In this document: piece after piece, positions 17,875 through 26,302 of the stretch
How positions within the stretch are numbered: position 1 is the stretch's first letter
Layout of the letters: each line of letters begins with the position of its first letter
NCBI RefSeq assembly: GCF_025245835.1
Contig: NZ_JAOBWS010000001.1
Span: 186,001 to 250,000 of the forward strand
Origin: Rheinheimera sp. 4Y26
GTDB lineage: Bacteria; Pseudomonadota; Gammaproteobacteria; Enterobacterales; Alteromonadaceae
DNA length: 64,000 bases
Reading direction: 5' to 3'
The notes under the pieces: generated by a model
Told to the model about the DNA's origin: nothing
Seen by the model: only the letters and a program-made list of their open reading frames with translations
The model's database searches: none
Translations under genes and position numbers: made by a program

Positions 17875-19125
17875 TTATTTGTTGGGCTGCGGTTGTTTGA
17901 GTGGCAACCGCAGTTCAAACAAAGCGCCGCCGAGTTTTGAATCGCCAATGCTGATCTGGCCCTGATGCCAGCTGACAATACGGCTGACAATAGCCAGCCC
18001 TAAACCAAAACCACCATGACCTTTACTACGGCTTTCATCAAGTCGCACAAATGGCTGCAGAATCTTATCTCTTTGTTCCGGCGCTATCCCTGGGCCGTCA
18101 TCTTCCACCCGGATGAGCAGCTGATTTTGCTGCTGGCTGAGTGTGAGCAGCACCTGCTGTTTAGCGTATCTTTTGGCATTCACCAGCAAATTCTGCAACG
18201 CCCGCTCCAGATAATGGGCATCACAACATAACCACAAGGTGTCCGGCTTTTGCAGCTTGATGGCCGCGCCCGGTAAAGGCGTTAGTTTTTCCACCAGATT
18301 ATCGGCCAGCTCCGCCAGATTCACCTGCTCTTTGGTGAGTTGTACTGTCTGCGATTCCAGCCTGGCGTAATCGAGCATCTCGTCGACCAGCTGATCCAGC
18401 TCTTTGACATCCTGCAGCATGGCCTGTTTGTCGGCGGCAGCAATATTCTGCATTTCCAACGCAAAACTCAGCCGGGCCAAAGGCGTGCGCAGTTCATGAG
18501 ACACCGCATGGGTCATTTCACGTTGCAGTGCCACCAGCCGGCGGATTTGCTCTGCCATTTGCTGGGCGCTGTTGGCAATTGGGGCTAACAACGAATGGGC
18601 TGGTAGCTTTTGTTCCGGCAGCTGCATGCCCTGGCCAAACTGTTTGAGCTGGCGCTGCAGTTGCTGAATATCACGCGCCAGCGGCCATAACCACAAGGCC
18701 ACTGCAATGGCCAACAAAGCAAAAAATAATAAAGTAAAAAAATACCCCTGATGGCTGCTGGCTTCAATTTCAACCGGACCAAATTGCAGCAGCTGCTGTT
18801 CGTCATGGCTGTGGCGGTAAAAATACACTGTATTGCCGCTAAACAGCGGCACCAGTTGGCCGCGGCCGAGCGCCTGTTGTTCAGGTTCAGACCAGGCGAT
18901 AGAGTTGATGGCGAGGATTTGCAGTGGTAACTCTAACTGGCCGGCAATTTGCTCGGCGCTGGCGTCGGGTTGATTCAGCTGTGAAGCCAGACTCTGACCC
19001 AGCACACTGACCCAGCCCGGCTGTTGTTGTGGCTGGCTTTGTTGCCACAGCCTGTCGACACTCCAGCCGATACCCAGCAACACCAGCAACATAAACAGAT
19101 AAAAATGTAAAAACAGCCGCCGCAT
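17875..19125 (-). CDS. Sensor histidine kinase, RstB-like
   Basis: 416 residues starting MRRLFLHFYLFMLL; an upstream in-frame start would overlap the regulator. Two membrane segments (about 5-22 and 130-150) flank a periplasmic domain of about 105 residues. The H-box is HAVSHELRTPLAR, with N, G1 (VEDDGPGIAPE) and G2 (GGFGLGLAIV) boxes of the ATPase domain. The start follows the response regulator stop by 1 nt (TGAGATG), so it is the last gene of a four-gene operon with tight couplings. It should phosphorylate that regulator in answer to a periplasmic signal. Confidence 0.92.
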   Translation of the reverse strand: MRRLFLHFYLFMLLVLLGIGWSVDRLWQQSQPQQQPGWVSVLGQSLASQLNQPDASAEQIAGQLELPLQILAINSIAWSEPEQQALGRGQLVPLFSGNTVYFYRHSHDEQQLLQFGPVEIEASSHQGYFFTLLFFALLAIAVALWLWPLARDIQQLQRQLKQFGQGMQLPEQKLPAHSLLAPIANSAQQMAEQIRRLVALQREMTHAVSHELRTPLARLSFALEMQNIAAADKQAMLQDVKELDQLVDEMLDYARLESQTVQLTKEQVNLAELADNLVEKLTPLPGAAIKLQKPDTLWLCCDAHYLERALQNLLVNAKRYAKQQVLLTLSQQQNQLLIRVEDDGPGIAPEQRDKILQPFVRLDESRSKGHGGFGLGLAIVSRIVSWHQGQISIGDSKLGGALFELRLPLKQPQPNK

Positions 19126-19126
19126 C

Positions 19127-19819
19127 TCAGTTCCAGGCGTCGGCAACAAACAGGTAGCCTTTACCCCAGACAGTTTTTATCCGAAATGGCGTGTCGGCGT
19201 TGTCGCCCAGTTTGCGGCGGATATGCGACACCCGCACATCGACAGTGCGGTCCAAACCATCGTATTCGCGGCCGATGATCTGTTTATGAATGGCTTCACG
19301 GCGCACGGTCTGGCCAGCATTTTTTGCCAGCATCCACAATAAATCAAACTCGTAACTGGTCAGCTCGACCAGCTGGCCGGCAAAATAAGCTTCGCGCGCT
19401 GATTGGCTCAGTTTCAGCTGGCCAAATTCCAGTTCGGTACTTTCCTGACTGCCGCCAGGCTGGCTGCGACGTAATAACGCATGAATACGCGCCAGCAACA
19501 CCCTGGGTTCGACCGGTTTGATGACATAGTCGTCGGCGCCAAGTTCCAGACCAAGCACTTGGTCAATATCACTTTCTTTGGCGGTTAACATCAAAATAGG
19601 CTGTTTAAACCAGGGGCGGATAGTACGGCAGATAGCAAAGCCATCCATACCGGGCAACATCAGATCCAGTACTATCAAATGCGGTGCAAAGTCGCGGCAA
19701 GCCGCTTCAACCGCCAAACCATTGCTTTCCAGTCGCACCTCAAAACCCTGCTGCACTAAAAAACTCTGCACCAGTTGAGCCAGGCGTTGATCATCTTCCA
19801 CCAACAAAATTTTGTTCAT
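19127..19819 (-). CDS. OmpR/PhoB-family response regulator, RstA-like
   Basis: 230 residues. The receiver domain has acidic pocket E8/D9/D10, phospho-acceptor D52 (IVLDLMLPGMDG) and K in DDYVIKPVEP; the C-terminal winged helix ends RIKTVWGKGYLF. The start codon overlaps the stop of the DUF3019 gene (ATGA). A 6-5-6 direct repeat at 21169-21185 upstream of the operon fits binding sites of this class of regulator, which suggests autoregulation. Confidence 0.92.
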   Translation of the reverse strand: MNKILLVEDDQRLAQLVQSFLVQQGFEVRLESNGLAVEAACRDFAPHLIVLDLMLPGMDGFAICRTIRPWFKQPILMLTAKESDIDQVLGLELGADDYVIKPVEPRVLLARIHALLRRSQPGGSQESTELEFGQLKLSQSAREAYFAGQLVELTSYEFDLLWMLAKNAGQTVRREAIHKQIIGREYDGLDRTVDVRVSHIRRKLGDNADTPFRIKTVWGKGYLFVADAWN

Positions 19820-20211
19820 CAGAATACACTCCAGGGGGCTACCAGTCTGCGTCGCCGTTCCGGCTGGCGGCTTAACACTGTTAATTGCTGTTGCAGCAAT
19901 ACTTGTTGTTGCATATTGCGTAATTCAAGATTGGCGGGCCCGGTTAATGGCAGTTGTTGCTGCAACTGGCCCTGCTGACTGGCGGACCAGCACTGAAGCT
20001 TACGCTCATTCAGATAAGCGCAGGCCGACAGAGGCTCGGCACTTTGCCAGTCAAGCTGCAATGGCAGTTGACAGCTATTCTGCTGTTGATCAAGCAAACA
20101 GACTGTCGGTGCTACCTGCCAGCACAATCTTTGCGCACAGGGCGACGCCGCCTGCGCAGCAAAGCTGCACAGGCTTAATAAGATCACAACAACAGTGGTA
20201 CGTCCTTGCAT
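19819..20211 (-). CDS. DUF3019 family exported protein
   Basis: 130 residues with a cleaved signal peptide (ends SFAAQA, about residue 21). The mature part has four Cys in pairs (CAQRLCWQVAPTVCLL, CAYLNERKLQCW) as in DUF3019, a family always seen with MipA and RstAB-like genes in Alteromonadales. Function unknown; probably periplasmic and part of the signal input or the response. Couplings by ATGA overlap on both sides. Confidence 0.82.
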   Translation of the reverse strand: MQGRTTVVVILLSLCSFAAQAASPCAQRLCWQVAPTVCLLDQQQNSCQLPLQLDWQSAEPLSACAYLNERKLQCWSASQQGQLQQQLPLTGPANLELRNMQQQVLLQQQLTVLSRQPERRRRLVAPWSVF

Positions 20212-21071
20212 CAGAAAAATCGGTAAGTTACTCCTACAAACCAGCTCCGGATATTGTCTTCATTGACCAGCGGGCTATTGGTCATCGCATCATCCAGAAA
20301 ACGATGCCGGTAAAACGCCAAAGCCGACCATTCCGAAGTGAGTGGATAACTCCAGGACAGTTTCAGCTCGGGTTGCCAGCTTGAACCGGTTTGATAATAA
20401 CTGGAAAAATACTGTTCTTCAGCAACACCATAATAGGTATTGATCAAATCTGCGTTTTTCCACAACAAACTGCTGCTCAGTTGCCAGTGGCCAAAGCTGC
20501 TTTGCCAGCCGGTACTCAGGCTGATACTGGCATGCTGGCCATGATATTGCCCTGAAATATCATGCCACCAGTTGGCTCTGAGCTGTAAATTGGGTAAAAA
20601 CCAGTCCAGCTGCACGCCGCCATCAACGGCTGTCGGGCGTTTGGTCAGGTTATCAATAGAAAGTTCGGGGGCGGCTGCCATTTTTTGCACAGGCCCGGCC
20701 AGACCCATTTCGCTGACCAGCGACTGGCTGAATAGATTGCCGGCGTCGGCACGGCGGAAATAACCCCGTTCTTCATTCAGCCGGCTGACCAGACTCAGTT
20801 GCCATGTCGAATTCAGCTGCCAGTTATAACCCAGGGTGCCATTGTCAAAAAACCAGTGTTGGCCGTAATAACTCAGGTCGGGGATCAGCCAAAGCGGAAA
20901 ATTATGACCGCCATTGAGTGGGTTGGATCTGTGACCTGCCCCTGCTGCCAGCGCAAAACGCCATTGCCCCGGCTCAGTGCATTGGCCGGCCGTGGCATTG
21001 GTTTCTTGTTGGCATTCGTTGCCCCAGGCCCATAAAGGTAAAGTACAGGCGAGAACTAACAGCAGACGCAT
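20211..21071 (-). CDS. MipA/OmpV family outer-membrane protein
   Basis: 286 residues with signal peptide (MRLLLVLACTLPLWAWG). The body is a beta-barrel of MipA/OmpV type (AAGAGHRSNPLNGG..., last strand SWFVGVTYRFF with terminal Phe as outer-membrane signature). First gene of the operon mipA - DUF3019 - response regulator - kinase. In other bacteria related operons answer to envelope stress or cationic peptides; that role is inferred here. Confidence 0.85.
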   Translation of the reverse strand: MRLLLVLACTLPLWAWGNECQQETNATAGQCTEPGQWRFALAAGAGHRSNPLNGGHNFPLWLIPDLSYYGQHWFFDNGTLGYNWQLNSTWQLSLVSRLNEERGYFRRADAGNLFSQSLVSEMGLAGPVQKMAAAPELSIDNLTKRPTAVDGGVQLDWFLPNLQLRANWWHDISGQYHGQHASISLSTGWQSSFGHWQLSSSLLWKNADLINTYYGVAEEQYFSSYYQTGSSWQPELKLSWSYPLTSEWSALAFYRHRFLDDAMTNSPLVNEDNIRSWFVGVTYRFF

Positions 21072-21168
21072 AGACTACAGCTCATCTTAGGAATACTCAG
21101 GCACTTTAGCATTTGCGCATGCTGAGCTTAAGTGCCAATAACAATGTTTCACAAAATGCAGGCAGATT

Positions 21169-21185
21169 TGTCACAGAGCTGTCGC
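21169..21185. promoter_or_regulatory. Candidate OmpR/PhoB-type binding site (direct repeat)
   Basis: TGTCAC (21169-21174), 5-nt spacer, TGTCGC (21180-21185): an 11-bp-period direct repeat, the geometry recognised by dimers of OmpR/PhoB winged-helix regulators. It lies in the 163-nt divergent region between the mipA operon and a small lipoprotein gene, so it could serve both. Confidence 0.45.
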
Positions 21186-21234
21186 GCTGTTTTTTTTACA
21201 CTGCAACTCTGTTTTGAATAACCGGAGAACAACA

Positions 21235-21447
21235 TTGTCTGACATTGAGCCACAACCTTGGTTGGTGATCCGCAATCAGCTGCTGGCTTTTGCCTTGTTA
21301 ACCCTGCTGGGTTCTTGTGTGCATCTGCCTGGTCAGCAGCCGTCAGAGCGACAGAAAGTTGTGTTAAAGCACGATGTTTCAACCGCTGCTGCAACAGATT
21401 CCGTGGTAAATCCGGCTAATTCCGGTCGCGATTACAACTCCAGATAA
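21235..21447 (+). CDS. Small putative lipoprotein, 70 aa
   Basis: TTG start at 21235 with GGAG 7 nt upstream (21224-21227); a TTG at 21214 has no ribosome site. A hydrophobic stretch LLAFALLTLLGSC ends in a possible lipobox Cys, followed by a polar tail. Divergent from the mipA operon across the direct repeat described at 21169-21185. No known family. Confidence 0.5.
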   Translation: MSDIEPQPWLVIRNQLLAFALLTLLGSCVHLPGQQPSERQKVVLKHDVSTAAATDSVVNPANSGRDYNSR

Positions 21448-21631
21448 CAAACGAAGCTCGTATCAGCCTTGCCTTTGGGGCTTGGGTTATGGCACCTTAG
21501 CACTCCTTATGAACAGGAGTTTGCGCCTGTTCTGCTCGCAGTTCGGCAAAGTCTGAGGTAAGTGCGGTGTCAGTCTCCATCATCAGCAGCATTCATCCCC
21601 TGTCAGCAGTGGGTTTTGACGGGGCACAGCC

Positions 21632-22672
21632 ATGAAAGGTAAAGCCACATCATTTGATATTGCTTATCAGGCCGGAGTCTCTCAATCGACGGTTTCCCGT
21701 GCTTTACGTGATAGCCCGGCGGTGAATCAGGAAACCAAAGATCGTATTTTTGCCATTGCCAAACAGCTCAATTACAAAGTGGATAAAAACGCCAGCAACC
21801 TGCGTAAACAACGCAGTGGTACTTTAGCGTTATTGTTGTTTGAAGATCCTACAGTAGACGATTCACAAATTAATCCGTTTTTTTTGTCGATGCTCGGTAG
21901 CATTACCCGCGCCTGCACGAAAAGAGGCCACGATTTATTGGTGTCTTTTCAGCAGCTGTGTGACGACTGGCATGCTGAGTACGAAGACAGTAAAAAAGCC
22001 GACGGCATTATTTTGTTGGGGTACGGCGACTTTATTGATTACGAAGAAAAGCTCAACCAGCTGCTGGCGCAAAAAACCCATTTTGTCTGCTGGGGTGCCA
22101 AGGTGCAGGGCCATCCGGAATTTACCATCCGCAGTAATAATCAGCAGGGTGGCCGGTTGGCTGGTGAACATTTGCTCAAGCTTGGCCGCAGCTCTTTTGC
22201 GTTTATTGGCAATGCTTCTGAACATAGCCCGGAATTTTTTGAGCGTTATCAGGGTTTTATTCAGGCGTTATCAACGCAGGATATTAAACCGGAAGCAGTA
22301 CCACAGTTTGATGCTATCTCCACTGAACAAGCCGGTTTTGACGCCACCTTAAAGCTGCTGGCGGCAGGCCATCAACCAGACGCCATTTTTGCCGCCAGTG
22401 ATTTGATTGCCATTGGTGTGATGCGCGCTTTGCAGCAACAAGGTATGCAGGTGCCGGCTGATGTGGCTGTGGTGGGGTTTGACGATATTCCGGTGGCGTC
22501 TTTTGCTTCGCCGGCACTGACCACTATTCAGCAAAACACTACGTTGGCCGGTGAAATGCTGGTGGTGAATCTGCTCAAGCTGATTGCGCAGGAAAATATC
22601 GAACAAACCGAAATTGAACCTAAAATCATAGTGCGCCGCTCTTGTGGAGCCGCACCAACTGACTCAATCTGA
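21632..22672 (+). CDS. LacI-family transcriptional regulator (probable maltodextrin regulator)
   Basis: 346 residues. The N-terminal helix-turn-helix is SFDIAYQAGVSQSTVSRAL followed by the hinge helix NASNLRKQ; the rest is a periplasmic-binding-like sugar domain (DAIFAASDLIAIGVMRAL, VAVVGFDDIPVASF). It lies next to the glucoamylase-MFS operon, so a sugar-responsive repressor of the starch genes is likely. Its leader has overlapping inverted repeats (21502-21532). rlmF starts 11 nt after the stop. Confidence 0.9.
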   Translation: MKGKATSFDIAYQAGVSQSTVSRALRDSPAVNQETKDRIFAIAKQLNYKVDKNASNLRKQRSGTLALLLFEDPTVDDSQINPFFLSMLGSITRACTKRGHDLLVSFQQLCDDWHAEYEDSKKADGIILLGYGDFIDYEEKLNQLLAQKTHFVCWGAKVQGHPEFTIRSNNQQGGRLAGEHLLKLGRSSFAFIGNASEHSPEFFERYQGFIQALSTQDIKPEAVPQFDAISTEQAGFDATLKLLAAGHQPDAIFAASDLIAIGVMRALQQQGMQVPADVAVVGFDDIPVASFASPALTTIQQNTTLAGEMLVVNLLKLIAQENIEQTEIEPKIIVRRSCGAAPTDSI

Positions 22673-22683
22673 CCTGCCTTTTT

Positions 22684-23649
22684 ATGAAAAAACATTCTGC
22701 CCCGCAGCGCGCCAAGGCCGCTGCGGCCAAATTGCATCCGGCTAATCCGCATCAGCAGGGTTATGATATGACGGCGCTGCGTGCCACTTTGCCGGCGTTA
22801 ACGCCTTTTTTGCAAACCACACCGGCCGGTAAGCTCAGCATCAATTTTGCTGATCCCAAAGCGGTGAAAACCTTAAATCAGGCCTTGCTGGCGCATCATT
22901 ATGGCCTGACACACTGGGATTTACCTGAAGGTTATTTATGCCCGCCTGTACCGGGGCGGCTGGATTATCTGCTGTACCTGGCTGATTTATTACAACAAAA
23001 CAATCAGGGTAAAAAACCGAAATTCAGTAAATTAACACTGCTGGATATAGGTTGTGGTGCCAATTTAATTTATCCGCTGCTGGCGGTAAAAACTTTCGGC
23101 TGTCAGGTGTTGGCTTCTGATATCAATAGCACCGCACTGGCCCATGCGCAGCAGCTGATCGACGCCCACCAGCTGGGCAATAACATTAAACTGCGCCAGC
23201 AAACGTCAGATCAGCATATTTTTGATCATCTGCTTAAACCGGGTGAATATCTGGACGTCACCTTATGTAACCCGCCTTTTCATCAGAGTGCGGCAGATGC
23301 CAGTGCCGGCAGTGAACGCAAAAGACAGAATCTGGGGCTGGGTGACGATGCTGCGGCGCTTAACTTTGCCGGTCAGGCGCATGAACTCTGGTGTGAAGGC
23401 GGCGAGCTGGCGTTTATCCGCCGGATGATAGAGCAAAGCAAAGCTGTTGCTTCCCAGGTGTTCTGGTTTAGCTGTCTGGTGTCCAAACAACAGCATGTGG
23501 CGCCGTTACAAAATGCCTTACAACAAGCCGGTGTTACAGCCCAACATCTGGTGGAAATGGCTCAGGGCAATAAACAAAGCCGTTTTATTGCCTGGACCTT
23601 TTTAACTGAAGCACAGCAACAGCTGTGGCGGCAACATCGCTGGCGCTGA
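22684..23649 (+). CDS. rlmF: 23S rRNA (adenine(1618)-N6)-methyltransferase RlmF
   Basis: 321 residues. SAM-binding motif LLDIGCGANLIYPLL and catalytic NPPF (196-199 in TLCNPPFHQSA) are present, with the RlmF/YbiN N-terminal block (LHPANPHQQGYDM). It methylates A1618 of 23S rRNA. 11 nt after the LacI gene, so possibly co-transcribed; a housekeeping gene with no functional link to starch. Confidence 0.93.
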   Translation: MKKHSAPQRAKAAAAKLHPANPHQQGYDMTALRATLPALTPFLQTTPAGKLSINFADPKAVKTLNQALLAHHYGLTHWDLPEGYLCPPVPGRLDYLLYLADLLQQNNQGKKPKFSKLTLLDIGCGANLIYPLLAVKTFGCQVLASDINSTALAHAQQLIDAHQLGNNIKLRQQTSDQHIFDHLLKPGEYLDVTLCNPPFHQSAADASAGSERKRQNLGLGDDAAALNFAGQAHELWCEGGELAFIRRMIEQSKAVASQVFWFSCLVSKQQHVAPLQNALQQAGVTAQHLVEMAQGNKQSRFIAWTFLTEAQQQLWRQHRWR

Positions 23650-23673
23650 ATTTCCTGCCTGTAACGGACAATT

Positions 23674-23729
23674 AAAGCCTGACGACTAAAACCTCACAAC
23701 TAAAACCTGACAACTGAAGTCTGATCGCT
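23674..23729. repeat. Four imperfect 14-bp tandem units
   Basis: Units at 23674, 23688, 23702 and 23716 follow the pattern AAAACCTGACAACT (2nd-3rd unit differ at one base; 1st and 4th are more diverged). Located between the rlmF stop and the glucoamylase terminator. Confidence 0.6.
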
Positions 23730-23766
23730 GAAGGCACAAGCCAGATCGACTGCCCAGCCCACAAAG

Positions 23767-23807
23767 AAAAAACCCCCGATGTTTGCATCGCTGCAAGACA
23801 CCGGGGG
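23767..23807 (-). terminator. Rho-independent terminator after the glucoamylase gene
   Basis: On the minus strand CCCCCGGTGT pairs with ACATCGGGGG (one G-T pair), inner TTGCA/TGCAA extends the stem, and TTTTTT follows. Confidence 0.88.
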
Positions 23808-23835
23808 CGGGAGAGCCGGTTTTGTCGAATAACCG

Positions 23836-26265
23836 TTATGGTTTGCTGTAACGCTGCTCAACCGGCGGGTATCTGTCCCATACCTGTTGATCGTTAAGCG
23901 AACGTAACAGTTTGATATATTCAGCATGGCTCCAGGCCAGTGGGGTAGCACCATTGGTACCTTCACCGGCGCTGTATTGATACACCGAATTATTGCCAAC
24001 GTTATCAAACACTTGCTCTGGCAACATCATGCCTTCATTGGCAAATTGTTCCATTGCCTGCACATAGTTGTGACGCAGTGGCTGCAGATTTTCAGCGCTC
24101 AGTGGCTGTTGTTGCTGTTGTAGTACAGCCAGTTCATAGTGACCACGTTCACCGGAGAAAATTGGCCAGACCCGGCCCCGTTGTCCGGCGGTATTGCTGT
24201 CGTTAGGACCTTTGGCATAACCCATGCCGGTGTTGGTGTCTTCACCATAACCATCCAGACCATAACGGCGCCAGCCCGGTAAGGTACCTTCGATGCCGGC
24301 AAAGCTGAACTCATATTTGACGCGCAGGGCATCCGGCAGATTCTGATCGTCCAGCTCACCTAAGGTGGCCAGCACGGCCGGGTGATTGGCACTACGTACG
24401 CCATAACGCACCAGTTCCAGGAAACCACCGTCGACCACATCACTTTCGTTGATATTGCTGATGCCATTGCGATCAGCCAGTTTGCTCTGATCGTTTGGAT
24501 CATCATTGCTGTTAATACGCAGATAATACTGACCATCACTCGGTGCTTTGTTCAAAGTGCCTTTAGTGGTGAAAGTTTTGGCTTCCAGGCCGGCGCTGTA
24601 TTCATCGGCTTTGGTTAAATACAGTTCGGCAGATGCAGCATCACCACTTGCTTTGGCAATATCAGCCGCCACTACCAAACCGCTGATCACAGCGGCAATA
24701 GTCGAAGGTGAATAACCGCCTTGTTCTTCCCAGCGTTCCTGTTGGGTGGACGGCGGTGTTAAGTGAATGTCATTCCAATCCAGTTTGACATTGCCGCCTT
24801 TGGCCAGAAAATCGGCGGCAGGTTTGAGCATGCGCTGATACCAGTCTTTAAGCTCAGTTTCCGACAGCAAACCTTGTTGCCATAAACGCCAGCCCAGCAT
24901 AATTGGCATAGCGGTTTGATCCAGCTGAATACCGACCCATTCCAGGGTGCCGTCAACATGGGTTTTTTGTAAAAACCAGCCCGGCGCGCCGACATAAGCC
25001 GGCGTTTTATCGCTGACCTGTACCTTGGTTAAATATTCAAAAGCTACTTTTGGGCTTTGTTCATCACCCAAAGCCAGCATCGCCATCGCTACCTGATAAA
25101 AGTCGCGTGGCCATACCGCTTTATAACCGGTTTGGCTTTGTTCGGCCGACTTTACATCACCCCAGGGATTCGACAAAGAGGCGATTAAAGCACCGGCATG
25201 GGTTTTATCTTCCTGTGCTTTGAGTACCATTGCACTGGTAAACAGCAGTTTGCCGTTGTCCATTGCCGTACCCGCCAGGGTGTTGAGCTGCGGCAGGCTT
25301 TGCAGATAATCTTCCCAGCCGATGGCATCACCCAGGCCGTTATATTCGGCTAACACCTGGTCTAAACCACGTTTAAAAGTTGCTTCAGCGGCTTGCTGGC
25401 TTTGCTCAGTACTGTCGCCAAAACCCAGTACCAAATCAAACTGACCGCTTTCGCCTTTGTTTACCGCAGGTAATTGTGCCAGAGCAGCCACATTACCTGC
25501 TTTGTCGCCGGTACTTTGGTAAATGTTGTTAAAGCTCTGGCTGGTTTTCAGTTCAGTGAGACCGTCGGACACGCCAACAAAACCTGTGCTGGCCTGGATA
25601 AAGGCCGGTTGGCTGATCAATGTCAAGGCTGAGCTGCCTTCAACCGCATGGATCTGGTTGTTTTTAATATAGGCTTTATCATTGCTGCCGGTGTTGCCAA
25701 GGGCAGGATCCAGATACACAAACAGCTGCAGATTATCGGCAAAAGCACGGAAATAACTGCGCACGACCAGACTTTGGCCCGATGGGTCAGTAAAAATATG
25801 TTTTTCAATTTCGTATTGGCCGTTTTTTGCTTTATTCACCACTTTATAAGCCAAAGACAAAGGCCGGCCGGCGGCATCTTTGTATAAATAATCAATGCTG
25901 GACACTGTGGCGGTTTTTTCTTCATCCACAAAACCAGCCCCTTTAACCACAAACTGCATTTCCCGTAACTGCGCCTGATGAATCAGGCCTGCCATGGTTT
26001 CAGTTACAACCCCTTGTGCCAGTGAAAACCATACTTTGGACACAGTGCCTGTGGCTGCCTCATTGCTGTAGGCACCTTTGTGATACTGCTCGTAAGAGCT
26101 GCCAATGCCCTGTTTACCGGCATAAGCCCAGGTTGAGGCTGCGCCGGGTGCGCCAGGCGCTGTGCTGTTGGTGGCGGCTGAGTCAGCAGCAGGTTGGCAG
26201 GCACTGAGCAGCAGTGCTGCGCTTAGGGCGGCAAAAGGAAATATGGGTTTTATCAGCGATTTCAT
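23836..26265 (-). CDS. GH15 glucoamylase (glucan 1,4-alpha-glucosidase), lipoprotein
   Basis: 809 residues. Lipoprotein signal with lipobox LSAC (Cys23). An N-terminal beta-sandwich typical of bacterial glucoamylase/glucodextranase is followed by the (alpha/alpha)6 barrel with WPRDFYQVAMAML (about residue 385), EWVGIQLDQT, the general acid in ERWEEQGGYSPSTI (about 509) and ERGHYELAV (about 703). It releases glucose from the non-reducing ends of maltodextrins, probably facing the periplasm. It lies 37 nt after the MFS gene, with which it forms an operon closed by the terminator at 23767-23807. Confidence 0.93.
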   Translation of the reverse strand: MKSLIKPIFPFAALSAALLLSACQPAADSAATNSTAPGAPGAASTWAYAGKQGIGSSYEQYHKGAYSNEAATGTVSKVWFSLAQGVVTETMAGLIHQAQLREMQFVVKGAGFVDEEKTATVSSIDYLYKDAAGRPLSLAYKVVNKAKNGQYEIEKHIFTDPSGQSLVVRSYFRAFADNLQLFVYLDPALGNTGSNDKAYIKNNQIHAVEGSSALTLISQPAFIQASTGFVGVSDGLTELKTSQSFNNIYQSTGDKAGNVAALAQLPAVNKGESGQFDLVLGFGDSTEQSQQAAEATFKRGLDQVLAEYNGLGDAIGWEDYLQSLPQLNTLAGTAMDNGKLLFTSAMVLKAQEDKTHAGALIASLSNPWGDVKSAEQSQTGYKAVWPRDFYQVAMAMLALGDEQSPKVAFEYLTKVQVSDKTPAYVGAPGWFLQKTHVDGTLEWVGIQLDQTAMPIMLGWRLWQQGLLSETELKDWYQRMLKPAADFLAKGGNVKLDWNDIHLTPPSTQQERWEEQGGYSPSTIAAVISGLVVAADIAKASGDAASAELYLTKADEYSAGLEAKTFTTKGTLNKAPSDGQYYLRINSNDDPNDQSKLADRNGISNINESDVVDGGFLELVRYGVRSANHPAVLATLGELDDQNLPDALRVKYEFSFAGIEGTLPGWRRYGLDGYGEDTNTGMGYAKGPNDSNTAGQRGRVWPIFSGERGHYELAVLQQQQQPLSAENLQPLRHNYVQAMEQFANEGMMLPEQVFDNVGNNSVYQYSAGEGTNGATPLAWSHAEYIKLLRSLNDQQVWDRYPPVEQRYSKP

Positions 26266-26302
26266 CAGAAAATTCCGTGTGTTGTGCGCAAATGCGTCAG
26301 TT

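Noticed and set aside
23674-23729. Possible CRISPR array
   Set aside because: Units are 14 bp, imperfect and directly joined, with no spacers and no cas genes.
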